From the NCBI RefSeq assembly GCF_023921125.1, contig NZ_CP099466.1:434001-498000 (forward strand): a stretch of 64,000 bases of DNA, read 5' to 3'. The notes under the pieces were generated by a model. The model was not told the DNA's origin, made no database searches, and worked only from the letters and a program-made list of their open reading frames with translations. This document shows positions 39,624 through 49,327 of the stretch, one piece after another (the stretch's first letter is position 1; each line of letters opens with the position of its first letter). Source of the stretch: Arthrobacter caoxuetaonis. GTDB taxonomy: Bacteria > Actinomycetota > Actinomycetes > Actinomycetales > Micrococcaceae. The position numbers and the translations under genes are program-made.

Positions 39624-40015
39624 TGACCTTCGACGCCATCGGCATTGCCGGTACCTCCCTGACCGTCCACCGCAAGTGGCTGGACGCCGTCTCGGACAAC
39701 CTCGCCAACATGAACAACGCCTCGGCTACCGACGGCACCGCCTTCCAGGCCCGCTACGTGATCGCCCGCGAAGGAGCGGAGAACACCGGAGTCTTTGTTT
39801 CAGGCGTTGAATACGGCGACGGCGAGGGCCGGATGGTCCACGAACCGAACCATGCCCTCGCAGACGAAAACGGATATGTCCGCTACCCGGACATCGACAT
39901 GGCCGAACAAATGAGCGCCCTGATCATGGCGCAGCGAGGCTACGAAGCCAACGCCGCCGTCGTTGACCGCGCCAAGGCCACCTACGAAGCCGCTCTCCAG
40001 ATTGGACGCTCCTAA
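39623..40015 (+). CDS. flgC: Flagellar basal-body rod protein FlgC
   Basis: Length is 130 residues. WLDAVSDNLANMNNAS is the rod signature. The C-terminal DMAEQMSALIMAQRGYEANAAVVDRA is typical FlgC. It is a second proximal-rod subunit. It overlaps flgB and fliE by one base each (TAATG). Confidence 0.96.
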   Translation: MTFDAIGIAGTSLTVHRKWLDAVSDNLANMNNASATDGTAFQARYVIAREGAENTGVFVSGVEYGDGEGRMVHEPNHALADENGYVRYPDIDMAEQMSALIMAQRGYEANAAVVDRAKATYEAALQIGRS

Positions 40016-40323
40016 TGCCCGTTCCCGCCGTCGGCGCCGTTGTCAGTACCCTGCCCACCGGCTACCTCGAGAACACCGCACCCGCGGCGCCGGCCACGGA
40101 CGGGTCCGGGTTCGCGACACAGCTCGCAGGCGCCGTTGATAACGCACAGCAGCTCTCCTCCACCTCCAAGGAACTGGCCGTCAAGGCCGTCACCGGGGAC
40201 CTGGATGACATCCACGCCGCCACGATCGCTTCCACCCGTGCCTCCGTCACGCTGGAACTGGTGGCCGCCGTGCGCAACAAGAGCGTTGACGCGTTCAACG
40301 AGATCATGCGGATGCAGGCCTAA
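40015..40323 (+). CDS. fliE: Flagellar hook-basal body protein FliE
   Basis: Length is 102 residues. The C-terminal half, DDIHAATIASTRASVTLELVAAVRNKSVDAFNEIMRMQA in function though quoted only in part here as VTLELVAAVRNK and EIMRMQ, is the FliE signature. FliE joins the MS ring to the rod. Start and stop overlap neighbours by one base each. Confidence 0.94.
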   Translation: MPVPAVGAVVSTLPTGYLENTAPAAPATDGSGFATQLAGAVDNAQQLSSTSKELAVKAVTGDLDDIHAATIASTRASVTLELVAAVRNKSVDAFNEIMRMQA

Positions 40324-41930
40324 TGACACAGGTGAACGCGGCATTTGGCCGTTTGGGAAAGACCATCAGCCAGTTCACTCTGGCGCAGAAGACCCTTGCG
40401 CTGATTGGCATCGCTGTGCTGGCCCTGGGCATCTTCGCCCTGGCCAGCTGGGCCGCCAAGCCCTCCTACTCACCGCTGTTCTCAGGCCTCCAGCCCTCCG
40501 ATGCGAACACCATCGTGGAGCAGCTGCAGGCCGACGGCGTCCCGTATGAGATCGCCAACGGCGGCGGCACCATCATGGTGCCGGAGCAGAACGTGTATGA
40601 CCAGCGGCTTAAGGCCGCCGGCGCCGGGCTGCCCGCTTCTTCCACGGGCGGCTACTCGCTGCTCGATGACATGGGCGTGACCTCCTCCGAGTTCCAGCAG
40701 TCAGTGACCTACAAGCGGGCGCTGGAAGGCGAACTCGCCAAGACCATCGGCGCGCTCAAAGGCGTGAAGACTGCTTCGGTCCAGCTGGCGCTTCCGGAAG
40801 AGACGGTCTTCGTTTCCGAAAAAGTGGATCCCACCGCGTCGGTCTTCATCGACACCGAAACCGGCGTGAACCTCAGCGGCGACCAGGTCCAGGCGATTGT
40901 GCATCTGGCCTCGGCTGCGATCGACGGCATGAAGGCCACCAACGTGGCCGTGATCGATTCCGCCGGAACCGTGCTCTCTGCTGTTGGCGTGGGCGCCACC
41001 GGCTCGGCCAACAAGCAGGCCACCGACTACGAAGAGCGCGTGGCCGCGTCCGTGCAGACCATGCTGGACCAGGTTGTGGGGCCGGGCAATGCCACGGTCG
41101 CCGTGGCCGCTGACATGAGCTACGAGTCCGCGAACCGGGTGGAGGAAACCTTCACCAATCCCGACGGCACGCCCGCCCTGAACGAAGCGACCACCACCGA
41201 GGAATACGCCGGCGGCAACGGCAACACCGCCGCCGGAATCCTGGGCCCGGACAACATCGCTGTTCCCAACGGAGGCGACGACGACGGCAACTACACCTCT
41301 GAGTCCACCACGAAGAACAACGCGGTCAACAAGGTCACCGAAACCCGCGAGATCCCCGCCGGTGCCCTGAACCGCCAGACCGTCTCGGTAGCCTTGAACT
41401 CCGCGACGGCCGCCGGGATGAACGTTGCCGATATCCGGGCGCTGGTCTCCAACGCTGCCGGCATCAGCGAAGCCCGCGGCGACGAACTCACCGTGGAAAT
41501 GGTTGCCTTCAACGCCACCGGAGCCGAAGCTGCCCAGGAAGCATTGGCAGCGGCCGAAGCCGCCGAAGAAGCTGAGCGCCGGGCCGAGCTGCTGAGGACC
41601 GGCATCCTTGCCGCCGGAATTGTCCTGGCAGTCATCCTGGCCCTGATCGCCTACGCCATGCGCTCACGCCGCCAAAACCGCGAAGCCGTGGACATCGGCG
41701 TCCTGCCCGAGCTTGATCCGCTTGCCCCGCCTGCAAGCCTCGCCCTGATTGGACAGGATTCCGGCCGCAGCGCGCTGGAACCGCCGGTGGACACCGCTTC
41801 CCTGCGGATAGTGGCCAACGCCGCGAGCTCCGAGCGCAAGCTCGAAGAACTGGATCACCTCGCCCTGCAGGACCCCAGCCGCACCGCTGACTACCTGCGC
41901 AACTTCATGGATGAGGGGCAGCGCGTATGA
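40323..41930 (+). CDS. fliF: Flagellar MS-ring protein FliF
   Basis: Length is 535 residues. Two membrane segments (about 24-45 and 421-443) enclose the periplasmic-type ring domains; YSPLFSGLQPSDANTIVEQL and ASVQLALPEE are YscJ/FliF marks. The cytoplasmic tail EERKLEELDHLALQDP-like segment near the end binds FliG. It forms the base on which the export gate assembles. The stop overlaps the fliG start (ATGA). Confidence 0.97.
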   Translation: MTQVNAAFGRLGKTISQFTLAQKTLALIGIAVLALGIFALASWAAKPSYSPLFSGLQPSDANTIVEQLQADGVPYEIANGGGTIMVPEQNVYDQRLKAAGAGLPASSTGGYSLLDDMGVTSSEFQQSVTYKRALEGELAKTIGALKGVKTASVQLALPEETVFVSEKVDPTASVFIDTETGVNLSGDQVQAIVHLASAAIDGMKATNVAVIDSAGTVLSAVGVGATGSANKQATDYEERVAASVQTMLDQVVGPGNATVAVAADMSYESANRVEETFTNPDGTPALNEATTTEEYAGGNGNTAAGILGPDNIAVPNGGDDDGNYTSESTTKNNAVNKVTETREIPAGALNRQTVSVALNSATAAGMNVADIRALVSNAAGISEARGDELTVEMVAFNATGAEAAQEALAAAEAAEEAERRAELLRTGILAAGIVLAVILALIAYAMRSRRQNREAVDIGVLPELDPLAPPASLALIGQDSGRSALEPPVDTASLRIVANAASSERKLEELDHLALQDPSRTADYLRNFMDEGQRV

Positions 41931-43051
41931 GCGAGCAGAGTTCCGGAACAGCACTGGCCACCAAGCCGAATCCCGGGGAATCCCAGTCCGACACCCCGAC
42001 AGCGGCCGTCCCGGCCATCCGTCCGACGGTCCCCAAGCCTGTCCTGCCCAAGCTGACCGGCATGCAGAAGGCAGCAGTCATCCTGATGCAGCTTGAAACC
42101 TCCCGGGCCGCCACCGTGCTGCAGCAGTTCACCGAGGCGGAAGCCCAGGAACTGGCAGCCGAGATCGTGAACCTCCGCCGCGTTGACGTGGCGCTGGTGG
42201 AAGCGGTCATTAACGAGTTCTACGACATGACCGTGGACGGCAGGCGCCGTGCCCACGGCGGCCGTGACGTCGCCATGGGCCTGCTGGAAGCATCCTTCGG
42301 CACCGAACGCGCCTCCGGCGTGATGGACCGGCTGGCCTCCTCCATGGCAGGAAAGTCCTTCGAGTTCCTGGAACGCGCCGAAGCCGTCCAGATTGTCAGC
42401 CTGCTGGAAAACGAACTGCCGCAGACCATCGCCCTGGTCCTGGCACACATGCGGCCGCAGCGTGCCTCTGCCGTGATCGGCGGCTTCCCGGAGAAGCTGG
42501 GCACCGACGTCGCACAGTGCATTGCCAACATGTCCCGCGCGACTCCCGAAGCGATTCGGATTGTCGCGGAGACGCTCAAGGCCCGTGCCACCGCCGTGGG
42601 TGCAGCCCGCGAGGCCGCGGACCAGATTGGCGGCATCCAGCCGCTGGTGGACATCATCAACCGGGCCGACGCCGCCACCGAGCGTGCGCTGCTCGAAGCC
42701 CTCGACGCCCGCGACCCGGAACTGGCTGAAGAAGTGCGTTCGCGCATGCTCACCTTCGCCGACCTCACCAAGCTCGAACGCCGCGATGTGCAGCTGGTAC
42801 TGCGCGGAATCGACGTGGCAGTCCTGGCACTGGCCATGAAGGGCGCCAACGAGACCGTGCTGGAAACCGTTCGGGGCAACGTGTCCGAGCGCAACCGGGA
42901 GATCCTCGACGACGAAATTGCCGCATCCGGACCGGCCCGCCTGTCCCAGGTCGAGGAAGCACGGGCGACGATCGTCCGTGCCATCCGCGACCTCGAGGCC
43001 CAGGGCGCGATCACCATCCACCATGCGGACGAGGAAGAGTATGTCTACTGA
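41927..43051 (+). CDS. fliG: Flagellar motor switch protein FliG
   Basis: Length is 374 residues, with an extra N-terminal tail of about 45 residues rich in Pro and Thr. Core motifs are KAAVILMQLE, TIALVLAHMRPQRASAVI and, in the torque helix region, LRGIDVAVLALAMKGA with charged residues as required for stator contact. FliG transmits torque from MotA to the rotor. It overlaps fliH by 11 bp. Confidence 0.97.
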   Translation: MSEQSSGTALATKPNPGESQSDTPTAAVPAIRPTVPKPVLPKLTGMQKAAVILMQLETSRAATVLQQFTEAEAQELAAEIVNLRRVDVALVEAVINEFYDMTVDGRRRAHGGRDVAMGLLEASFGTERASGVMDRLASSMAGKSFEFLERAEAVQIVSLLENELPQTIALVLAHMRPQRASAVIGGFPEKLGTDVAQCIANMSRATPEAIRIVAETLKARATAVGAAREAADQIGGIQPLVDIINRADAATERALLEALDARDPELAEEVRSRMLTFADLTKLERRDVQLVLRGIDVAVLALAMKGANETVLETVRGNVSERNREILDDEIAASGPARLSQVEEARATIVRAIRDLEAQGAITIHHADEEEYVY

Positions 43052-43658
43052 GTCTGCGGAGCGCACGTTCGCGCGCATGGCCTACCCCACCCTGGGCGGC
43101 CATGACGTTGAGCGTGCCGCGGAACGCGGCCGGGCCGCAGGGCATGCCGCGGGATACGCCGCGGGCCTGCATGCAGCCGCGGCTGAGACTGCCCGGGTCC
43201 GCCAAGAACTCAAAGCGCGGTTCGACGCCGAGCGGGCCGCCCTGCGTGCCCGCGCGGACCACGCCCTGGCACTGCTGAATGCCGCCGAACAGAGCGTGGC
43301 GCAGCTGACCGTTCCCGTGGTTGCCCAGGTCCAGGACTCGCTGGCCGCCGCAGCACTCGAACTGGCAGAGGCACTGCTGGGCCGGGAACTGGCCAACGGC
43401 GAATCCTCGGCACGCGCAGCACTGGACCGGGCCCTCAACGGCGTCGACGTCCGGCTGGTCCAAACCGTGCGCATGCACCCGGACGATCTGCAGCTCCTGG
43501 ACAACGACACCCTGAATAACGCCGGCGTGGTCTTCACCCCGGACCCCGGCCTGAAGCGCGGAGACGCTGTCACGGAGTTCCCCGACGGCTTCCTGGACGC
43601 CGCCCTTTCCAGCGCCCTGTCCCGCGCCCGGGCGGCCCTGCTGGGAGACGGCGCATGA
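43041..43658 (+). CDS. fliH: Flagellar assembly protein FliH
   Basis: Length is 205 residues from the ATG at 43041 (GAGGAAGAG upstream). It starts within the end of fliG. The N-terminal third has Gly-x-x-x-Gly/Ala repeats (ERGRAAGHAAGYAAGLHAA) typical of FliH, followed by a helical region and a C-terminal domain that binds FliI. FliH controls the FliI ATPase. The stop overlaps the fliI start. Confidence 0.9.
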   Translation: MSTESAERTFARMAYPTLGGHDVERAAERGRAAGHAAGYAAGLHAAAAETARVRQELKARFDAERAALRARADHALALLNAAEQSVAQLTVPVVAQVQDSLAAAALELAEALLGRELANGESSARAALDRALNGVDVRLVQTVRMHPDDLQLLDNDTLNNAGVVFTPDPGLKRGDAVTEFPDGFLDAALSSALSRARAALLGDGA

Positions 43659-45064
43659 CGCTTACTGCCGAACCCCAGGCCCAGACCCCGGCCCTGACCA
43701 GCCGCCGCGACCGGCGCCGCGCCGAGGCACGCGAAACGCAGCCCGTCACCTGGCGGCCGAAGCCCGATGCCTTCGCCCTGGCGCTTGCCGCTGCGCGCCC
43801 GCAGCGGGTTGGCAAAGTCTCTTCCGTCCTCGGACTGAGCGTTGAAGTAACCGGCCTGGACTGCGCCGTCGGAGACCTGGTGAGCCTGGGCGCGCCTGAA
43901 GCCTCCGTGGATGCGGAAGTGGTCGCCGCGACGCGCGACGGCATCCGCTGCATGCCGTTCGGCCGCCTGGCAGGTTTGACCTCCGGCAGCCCGGCCCGCT
44001 CAAAGGGGGCACCGATGCGTGTTCCTACCGGAAACGGGCTGTTTGGCCGGGTCCTGGACGGGCTGGGACGTCCGATCGACGGCAAGGGACCGCTGGACGT
44101 GGAAGCGTTCGTGTCCCTGGACCATGAAACTCCATCCGCCATGCAGCGCTCCCGGATCACCGAACCCCTGCAGCTGGGCGTGCGGGTGCTGGACACCCTC
44201 ACCACCGTGGGCAAGGGACAGCGCATGGGCCTGTTCGCCGGCTCCGGCGTCGGAAAGTCCTCCCTGCTGTCCATGATTGCCCGCGGCACCAATGCTGAAG
44301 TTTCAGTCATTGCCCTGGTGGGGGAGCGTGGCCGCGAGGTCCGGGAATTCCTCGAAGACGATTTGGGTGAGGAGGGCCTGGCCCGGTCCATCGTCATCGT
44401 CTCCACCTCTGACGAGCCCGCCCTGATGCGCCTGCGCGCCGCGTTCGTCGCGACCCGCATTGCTGAGTCCTTCCGCGACCGCGGCGCAGACGTCATGCTG
44501 ATGATGGATTCGCTGACCCGCGTGGCCATGGCCCAGCGCGAGATCGGCCTGTCCGTTGGGGAACCCCCGGCGACCCGCGGTTATCCACCCTCGACCTTCT
44601 CCCTGCTGGCCCAGCTGCTCGAACGTGCCGGCACGGACAAGACCGGCTCGGTGACCGGCATGTATACCGTGCTGGTGGACGGCGATGACCACAACGAACC
44701 GATCGCGGACTCGGCCCGCTCGATCCTGGACGGCCACGTGGTCCTGGACCGCAAGCTCGCCGTCGCCGGCCATTTTCCCTCCGTGGACGCCCTCGGTTCC
44801 ATCTCCCGTGTCGCCTCCCGCGTCAATCCGCGCGAACGCAGCCAGGCGGCGTCCGGGCTGCGCCGCGTGCTTGCCGCGCGGCGGTCGGCCCAGGACCTGA
44901 TCGACGTCGGCGCCTACCAGCGCGGAACCAATCCGTTGGTCGACGCGGCCGTGGACCATGAGGGCGCCATCAACGCTTTCCTGCAGCAGCGCATGGATGA
45001 ACAGACTCCGGCGGATGCTGCGTGGGATCAACTGCACCAACTCACACGGAACCTGGGGGTCTAA
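43655..45064 (+). CDS. fliI: Flagellar export ATPase FliI
   Basis: Length is 469 residues. Walker A GLFAGSGVGKSSLLS lies at about residue 192, Walker B-type LMMDSLTRVAMAQREIGL and the family signature PPSTFSLLAQLLERAG follow. FliI energises the flagellar type III export apparatus together with FliH and FliJ. The N-terminus is about 35 residues longer and more basic than in enterobacterial FliI. Confidence 0.98.
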   Translation: MTLTAEPQAQTPALTSRRDRRRAEARETQPVTWRPKPDAFALALAAARPQRVGKVSSVLGLSVEVTGLDCAVGDLVSLGAPEASVDAEVVAATRDGIRCMPFGRLAGLTSGSPARSKGAPMRVPTGNGLFGRVLDGLGRPIDGKGPLDVEAFVSLDHETPSAMQRSRITEPLQLGVRVLDTLTTVGKGQRMGLFAGSGVGKSSLLSMIARGTNAEVSVIALVGERGREVREFLEDDLGEEGLARSIVIVSTSDEPALMRLRAAFVATRIAESFRDRGADVMLMMDSLTRVAMAQREIGLSVGEPPATRGYPPSTFSLLAQLLERAGTDKTGSVTGMYTVLVDGDDHNEPIADSARSILDGHVVLDRKLAVAGHFPSVDALGSISRVASRVNPRERSQAASGLRRVLAARRSAQDLIDVGAYQRGTNPLVDAAVDHEGAINAFLQQRMDEQTPADAAWDQLHQLTRNLGV

Positions 45065-45066
45065 GT

Positions 45067-45498
45067 ATGGGACGTGACTTTCCGCTGGCCGGGCTGCTGA
45101 GGCTGCGCCGGCTGCAGCAGGACAGTGCTGCCGGGGAGCTGGCGGCTGCCAACGCCAAGCTGCGGCGGACCTCCGCCGCCCGGAGCGAAGCCTACGACTC
45201 GCTCGCGGCAACCCCGCTCGAGGCCGCTGACCCGGCAACCCTGAATGCCATTGCCGCGGCCCGTGCTTCATCCCGCAGCATGCTCGCTGACCTGCTCTCC
45301 GCAGAAGCCCTGGACAGTGCTGCAGCCAGCAGTGCCCAGACCGAGTTCCACGCCGCCCGGGCACGGTCGGTGGGCTTGGAAAAGCTCGAAGACAAACATA
45401 CCGAAGCCCTCGCCGTCGAGGATCTTCGTGCCGAACAGACTGTCCTGGATGAACTTGCCGGCACCACGTGGCACCGCCGGCAGAAAGAAGCCCTGTAA
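45067..45498 (+). CDS. fliJ: Flagellar export protein FliJ
   Basis: Length is 143 residues from the ATG at 45067, 2 bp after fliI. It is a long coiled coil (LLRLRRLQQDSAAGELAAANAKL at the start; DKHTEALAVEDLRAEQ near the end), as in FliJ. Sequence conservation of FliJ is low, so assignment rests on the coiled coil and on the position after fliI. Confidence 0.85.
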   Translation: MGRDFPLAGLLRLRRLQQDSAAGELAAANAKLRRTSAARSEAYDSLAATPLEAADPATLNAIAAARASSRSMLADLLSAEALDSAAASSAQTEFHAARARSVGLEKLEDKHTEALAVEDLRAEQTVLDELAGTTWHRRQKEAL

Positions 45499-46152
45499 AT
45501 GAGCATGACCGACGCGATCGGCCGGATCCAGGAGATCCGTTCCACGATCGACGCACTTGCGGGGACGTCCGCAACTTCTGCGGCCTCCGCTCCTGCGGCC
45601 AGTTCCGCGTCCCTCGGGGGCGATACCGGCTTTGCAGCCGCGCTCTCAGCAGTAAGCGGCAGCACTGCGGCTCCCGGGGGCGCCTCCAACGAGGCGCTGA
45701 TGGCCTCCGTGGAGAAATATGTTGGCCTGCCCTATGTCTGGGGCGGGAACGATCCGGCCGTTGGACTGGACTGTTCCTCCTTTGTCCAGAACGTCTTCAA
45801 GGACCTGGGCCATAGCCTCCCGCGCGTCACCTGGGACCAGATGAACAGCGGCACCAAGGTCGATTCCCTGGCGCAGGCACAGGCAGGCGACCTGCTGTTT
45901 ACCCACGACGGCGGCCACGTGTCCATCTACCTTGGCGACGGCAAGGTGGTGGATGCCCCGCAGCCGGGGAAGACCATCCAGGTCCGCGACGCCTGGGAAA
46001 CCGATGCCAACATCACCACTATCCGGCGCATCCTGCCCACCGAAACTGCTGCCGTCCAGGGCGCGTCCGCGCCTTCCACGGCTGCAGCGATCACTGACAT
46101 GGTTGCCTCCGCGCGGGCCATGCAGGCATCCCTGATGGGAGCGGCCCAGTGA
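45499..46152 (+). CDS. Flagellar NlpC/P60 (C40) peptidoglycan hydrolase
   Basis: Length is 217 residues. The N-terminus (MTDAIGRIQEIRSTIDAL) has no signal peptide; an Ala/Ser-rich linker precedes a C40 domain with catalytic Cys in GLDCSSFVQ and His in GGHVSIYLG. It lies exactly between fliJ and fliK. I infer that it opens the wall for rod passage, the job done by FlgJ muramidase in other bacteria, and that it is exported by the flagellar system since no Sec signal is present. Confidence 0.85.
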   Translation: MSMTDAIGRIQEIRSTIDALAGTSATSAASAPAASSASLGGDTGFAAALSAVSGSTAAPGGASNEALMASVEKYVGLPYVWGGNDPAVGLDCSSFVQNVFKDLGHSLPRVTWDQMNSGTKVDSLAQAQAGDLLFTHDGGHVSIYLGDGKVVDAPQPGKTIQVRDAWETDANITTIRRILPTETAAVQGASAPSTAAAITDMVASARAMQASLMGAAQ

Positions 46153-47435
46153 GTATTCCAGCAGCTTTCCTGGCACCCCGGCCGGCCGCCCCGGCCGGCG
46201 GACGGCCTGAATCAGCTACCGCTGACGGCGGTGCCGGGTTTGGTTCCGCCCTGGAGGCGGCCTCCTCCGGCACGCTCCCCGTTCAGCAGCACGGTTCCGG
46301 GTCCGGTGCCTCCGCGGGTGATTCGGACCAGGCAGCCGCGGGTACCGACGCCGAAGCAGCCCTGGCAGCCGCCGGCTTCGGATTCGCCGAAACACTGCCT
46401 GCGGGAACCGTTCCCAGCCCAGGCGCTGTCCCGGATGCGGAGTCGGCTGCTGCGGCAGCGGCCCGCAGCGGCATCCTATCCGTGGAGCCGGGGGCGGCAG
46501 CTGCGCTGCTGTCGGGAAGCGGCGTGCCTGCGATCCAGCCCGACGGCGGCAACGTGGTGCAGAACGCCGGGCAGCACACCGCTGAGGCGGCACGGCTCCA
46601 CGCAGCAGCAGCACCGGCAACCACAGCCGCTGCCGCTGCAGCTGCCGCGACACCTTCGGGGACTTCCGCGACAGCCGCGGAACCGGCCCTCGGAACTGTT
46701 CTCCCCACTCCTGTCCAGCCAACCCCCGGAAACCCGCTTTCCGCCGGTACGCCGCAGGGCGCTGGGGGAGCGGAAGCTGTTGCGGCTGCCCGGGCGGCTG
46801 CCGTACCGGCAGCCGGAGCGCATCCGGAAGGCACCCCGGTCACCCCGGTGGCCGCGGCTCCCGTGGCAGACGGCGCCGAACCCGCGGGCGCGGCACCGGC
46901 CGCCGCCCCAGGGACCGTCGCTGCGGCCCCCGCACTGCCGCTTCAGGCACCGGCCGTCCCGGTGACGGTCCAGGCACCGGCCACTGCTGCCGCGCAGGCA
47001 CCGGCGCAGCCGGCGCCGCTGCTCACGCAGGTCGCCCAGCCGCTGTTCAGCCTGAACTCCGCAGCTGCCGGCGAACACGTCATGACCCTGAGCGTCACTC
47101 CGGAGAACCTCGGTCCGGTCACGGTCCGCGCCCATGTCAGCGCCGACGGGATCCGGGTGGAACTCTTCGCCCCGAACGACGCCGGCCGCGAGGCTTTGCG
47201 GACCATCCTCACCGACCTGCGGCGGGACCTTTCGGGGGCGGGCCTGAACACCTCGCTCTCCCTCTCTTCCCAGGACCAGCCTGGTGCAGAAACCGACGGG
47301 CACGGGGAAGCCGCTGAACCCGGCACCGGCACTGGCCGACACCGCGCAGAAGCAGATGCCGCTCCGATTCCCGTACAGCAGATTTTCCGACCCGTGGCCC
47401 ACGGTGCGGTAACTACCCTCGACATCCTGGCCTGA
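46149..47435 (+). CDS. fliK: Flagellar hook-length control protein FliK
   Basis: Length is 428 residues. About 280 residues of Ala/Pro/Gly-rich low-complexity sequence form the N-terminal ruler region. The conserved C-terminal domain has LSVTPENLGPVTVRAHVSADG and VELFAPNDAGREALR, the FliK core motif. It measures hook length and switches export specificity by acting on FlhB. The GTG start overlaps the preceding stop (GTGA). Confidence 0.93.
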   Translation: MSIPAAFLAPRPAAPAGGRPESATADGGAGFGSALEAASSGTLPVQQHGSGSGASAGDSDQAAAGTDAEAALAAAGFGFAETLPAGTVPSPGAVPDAESAAAAAARSGILSVEPGAAAALLSGSGVPAIQPDGGNVVQNAGQHTAEAARLHAAAAPATTAAAAAAAATPSGTSATAAEPALGTVLPTPVQPTPGNPLSAGTPQGAGGAEAVAAARAAAVPAAGAHPEGTPVTPVAAAPVADGAEPAGAAPAAAPGTVAAAPALPLQAPAVPVTVQAPATAAAQAPAQPAPLLTQVAQPLFSLNSAAAGEHVMTLSVTPENLGPVTVRAHVSADGIRVELFAPNDAGREALRTILTDLRRDLSGAGLNTSLSLSSQDQPGAETDGHGEAAEPGTGTGRHRAEADAAPIPVQQIFRPVAHGAVTTLDILA

Positions 47436-47450
47436 GAAGGAGAATCACCC

Positions 47451-47921
47451 ATGCCGGTAGAAGCAGTAGCACCAACCAGCGGGGCCACCGCCACGGAGGC
47501 CGTCCGTGCGCCCAAGCAGGTCATGGACAGCGAACTTTTCCTGACCCTGCTGGTCACCCAGCTGCGCAACCAGGACCCCAGTTCGCCCATGGACACCAAT
47601 GAGATGATCGGCCAGACCACCCAGCTGGCCACCATGGAACAGCTCACCAACATGGCGAACATGAGCGAAGAGAACTTCTCCCTGCAGATGCGGATGGCCG
47701 CAGCGGGACTCATTGGCCAGACGGTGACGTACACCAATGCTGCCGGGGAAGCCGTAACCGGAACTGCCGGATCGGTTTCCTATCTCCAGGGCGTGCCGAC
47801 AGTAAACGTTGACGGCGTGGACGTCCTCCTCGATGCCGTTTCCGGCGTAGTAGCTGCAGGCACGGCGGCTCCCGCCCCCGGCGGCAGCGCCGGTTCCGGA
47901 ACCCCGGGCACGACGGCGTAG
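47451..47921 (+). CDS. flgD: Flagellar hook assembly scaffold FlgD
   Basis: Length is 156 residues. The signature LFLTLLVTQLRNQDPSSPMD and the following TQLATMEQLTNM identify FlgD. The C-terminal domain is short: only the TVTYTNAAGEAVTG part is present, without the full FnIII/Ig-like lobe. GAGAAGGAG precedes the ATG. It caps the growing hook. Confidence 0.95.
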   Translation: MPVEAVAPTSGATATEAVRAPKQVMDSELFLTLLVTQLRNQDPSSPMDTNEMIGQTTQLATMEQLTNMANMSEENFSLQMRMAAAGLIGQTVTYTNAAGEAVTGTAGSVSYLQGVPTVNVDGVDVLLDAVSGVVAAGTAAPAPGGSAGSGTPGTTA

Positions 47922-47999
47922 CCCGGCTTCCGCGGCACTTCACCAAACCCTCCAGATTTTTTGAGACTTTCCGAACCCACCAGCTGAAAGGCGTATCCC

Positions 48000-49205
48000 A
48001 TGCTCCGCTCCCTGTACTCCGGAATCTCCGGACTCCGCTCGCACCAGACCATGCTCGATGTCACCGGCAATAACATCGCCAACGTGAACACCACGGGTTA
48101 CAAGGCAACCGCCGTCCAGTTCCAGGACACCCTCTCCCAGCTGACGCAGGGTGCAACGGCACCCGGCGCCAACAACGGCGGCGGCAACCCCGCACAGGTC
48201 GGCCTGGGCGTGCTGGTCTCCGGCATCACCACCAACTTCACGCAGGGCTCCGCACAGTCCACCGGCCGCGCCACGGACATGATGATCTCCGGCGACGGCT
48301 ACTTCGTCACCCGGCAGGGAACCCAGACCACCTACACCCGCGCCGGCGCCTTCGACCTCGATGCAGACGGCCGTCTGGTCACCACCGACGGCAAGATCGT
48401 CCAGGGCTGGACCGGCGTCAACGGGGTCATCAATACCGGCGGTGCCGTGGGCAACGTGCAGCTGCCCGACGGCGCGATCGCTCCGGCCGTCGCGACGAGC
48501 GCCGCCACTGTTGGCGGAAACCTGCCCTCTGAAACGACTGCCGGTGATCAGAACGCCGCTCCACCCGTGCCTGCCGGCACCATCGTCCGCGACATGGATG
48601 TCTACGACGCCAACGGCAACGCAACTGTCGTCTCCTTGACCTTCACGCGCACCACGACCGGATGGAACGTGTCTGAGCCCGGTGGAGCTTTCGTCAACCT
48701 TGCGTTCGCCAACGGCATCCAGCAAGGTGCCCCGGGTCCCCTGACCTTCGCCGGTCCTTCCGGGAACATCGCTGTGGATCTCTCCGGGCTGACCAGCTAC
48801 GCCGGTGTCAGCACCGCCTCGGTGACCGGCCAGGACGGCCGCGCGGCCGGCACGCTGGAGTCCTTCTCCATCGCCAAGGACGGCACCATCATCGGTTCCT
48901 TCACCAACGGTGCCAAGCAGTCCCTGGCCCGCATCGCCGTCGCCACCTTCACCAACCCTGCGGGCCTGGAGAAGGCCGGCAACTCCGGCTACACCGCCAC
49001 GGTGAACTCAGGCAACCCCGTCCTGGGCGGTCCGGGCGATCCCGGAATGGGCAACGCCATTGCCGGTTCGCTGGAAATGTCCAACGTTGACCTTTCCCAG
49101 GAATTCACCAACCTGATCGTCGCGCAGCGCGGCTTCCAGGCCAATGCCCGCATCATCACCACCTCGGACGAAGTGCTGCAGGAACTGACCAACCTCAAGC
49201 GCTAG
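48000..49205 (+). CDS. flgE: Flagellar hook protein FlgE
   Basis: Length is 401 residues. The N-terminus MLRSLYSGISGLRSHQTMLDVTGNN is typical hook sequence, GDGYFVTRQG follows, and the C-terminal SNVDLSQEFTNLIVAQRGFQAN closes it. FlgE polymerises into the universal joint. It is 78 bp after flgD and ends the flgB unit with a strong hairpin. No flgF or flgG gene accompanies it. Confidence 0.96.
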   Translation: MLRSLYSGISGLRSHQTMLDVTGNNIANVNTTGYKATAVQFQDTLSQLTQGATAPGANNGGGNPAQVGLGVLVSGITTNFTQGSAQSTGRATDMMISGDGYFVTRQGTQTTYTRAGAFDLDADGRLVTTDGKIVQGWTGVNGVINTGGAVGNVQLPDGAIAPAVATSAATVGGNLPSETTAGDQNAAPPVPAGTIVRDMDVYDANGNATVVSLTFTRTTTGWNVSEPGGAFVNLAFANGIQQGAPGPLTFAGPSGNIAVDLSGLTSYAGVSTASVTGQDGRAAGTLESFSIAKDGTIIGSFTNGAKQSLARIAVATFTNPAGLEKAGNSGYTATVNSGNPVLGGPGDPGMGNAIAGSLEMSNVDLSQEFTNLIVAQRGFQANARIITTSDEVLQELTNLKR

Positions 49206-49214
49206 CACTCCACA

Positions 49215-49254
49215 CAGCAGGGCCCCCGCACGAAACCGTGCGGGGGCCCTGCTG
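49215..49254 (+). terminator. Hairpin terminator after flgE
   Basis: Perfect 18-bp arms beginning CAGCAGGGCC and ending GGCCCTGCTG enclose a 4-base loop, 9 bp after the flgE stop. No T run follows, but the stem is very stable and separates the flgB and flbD units. Confidence 0.75.
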
Positions 49255-49327
49255 CGTCCCTGCGGGAAGATGAGTGCCGGACCAAGCGTCTTCGGGAGGA
49301 CGGGGCGGGGCCGCGGGCCCCATTTCC

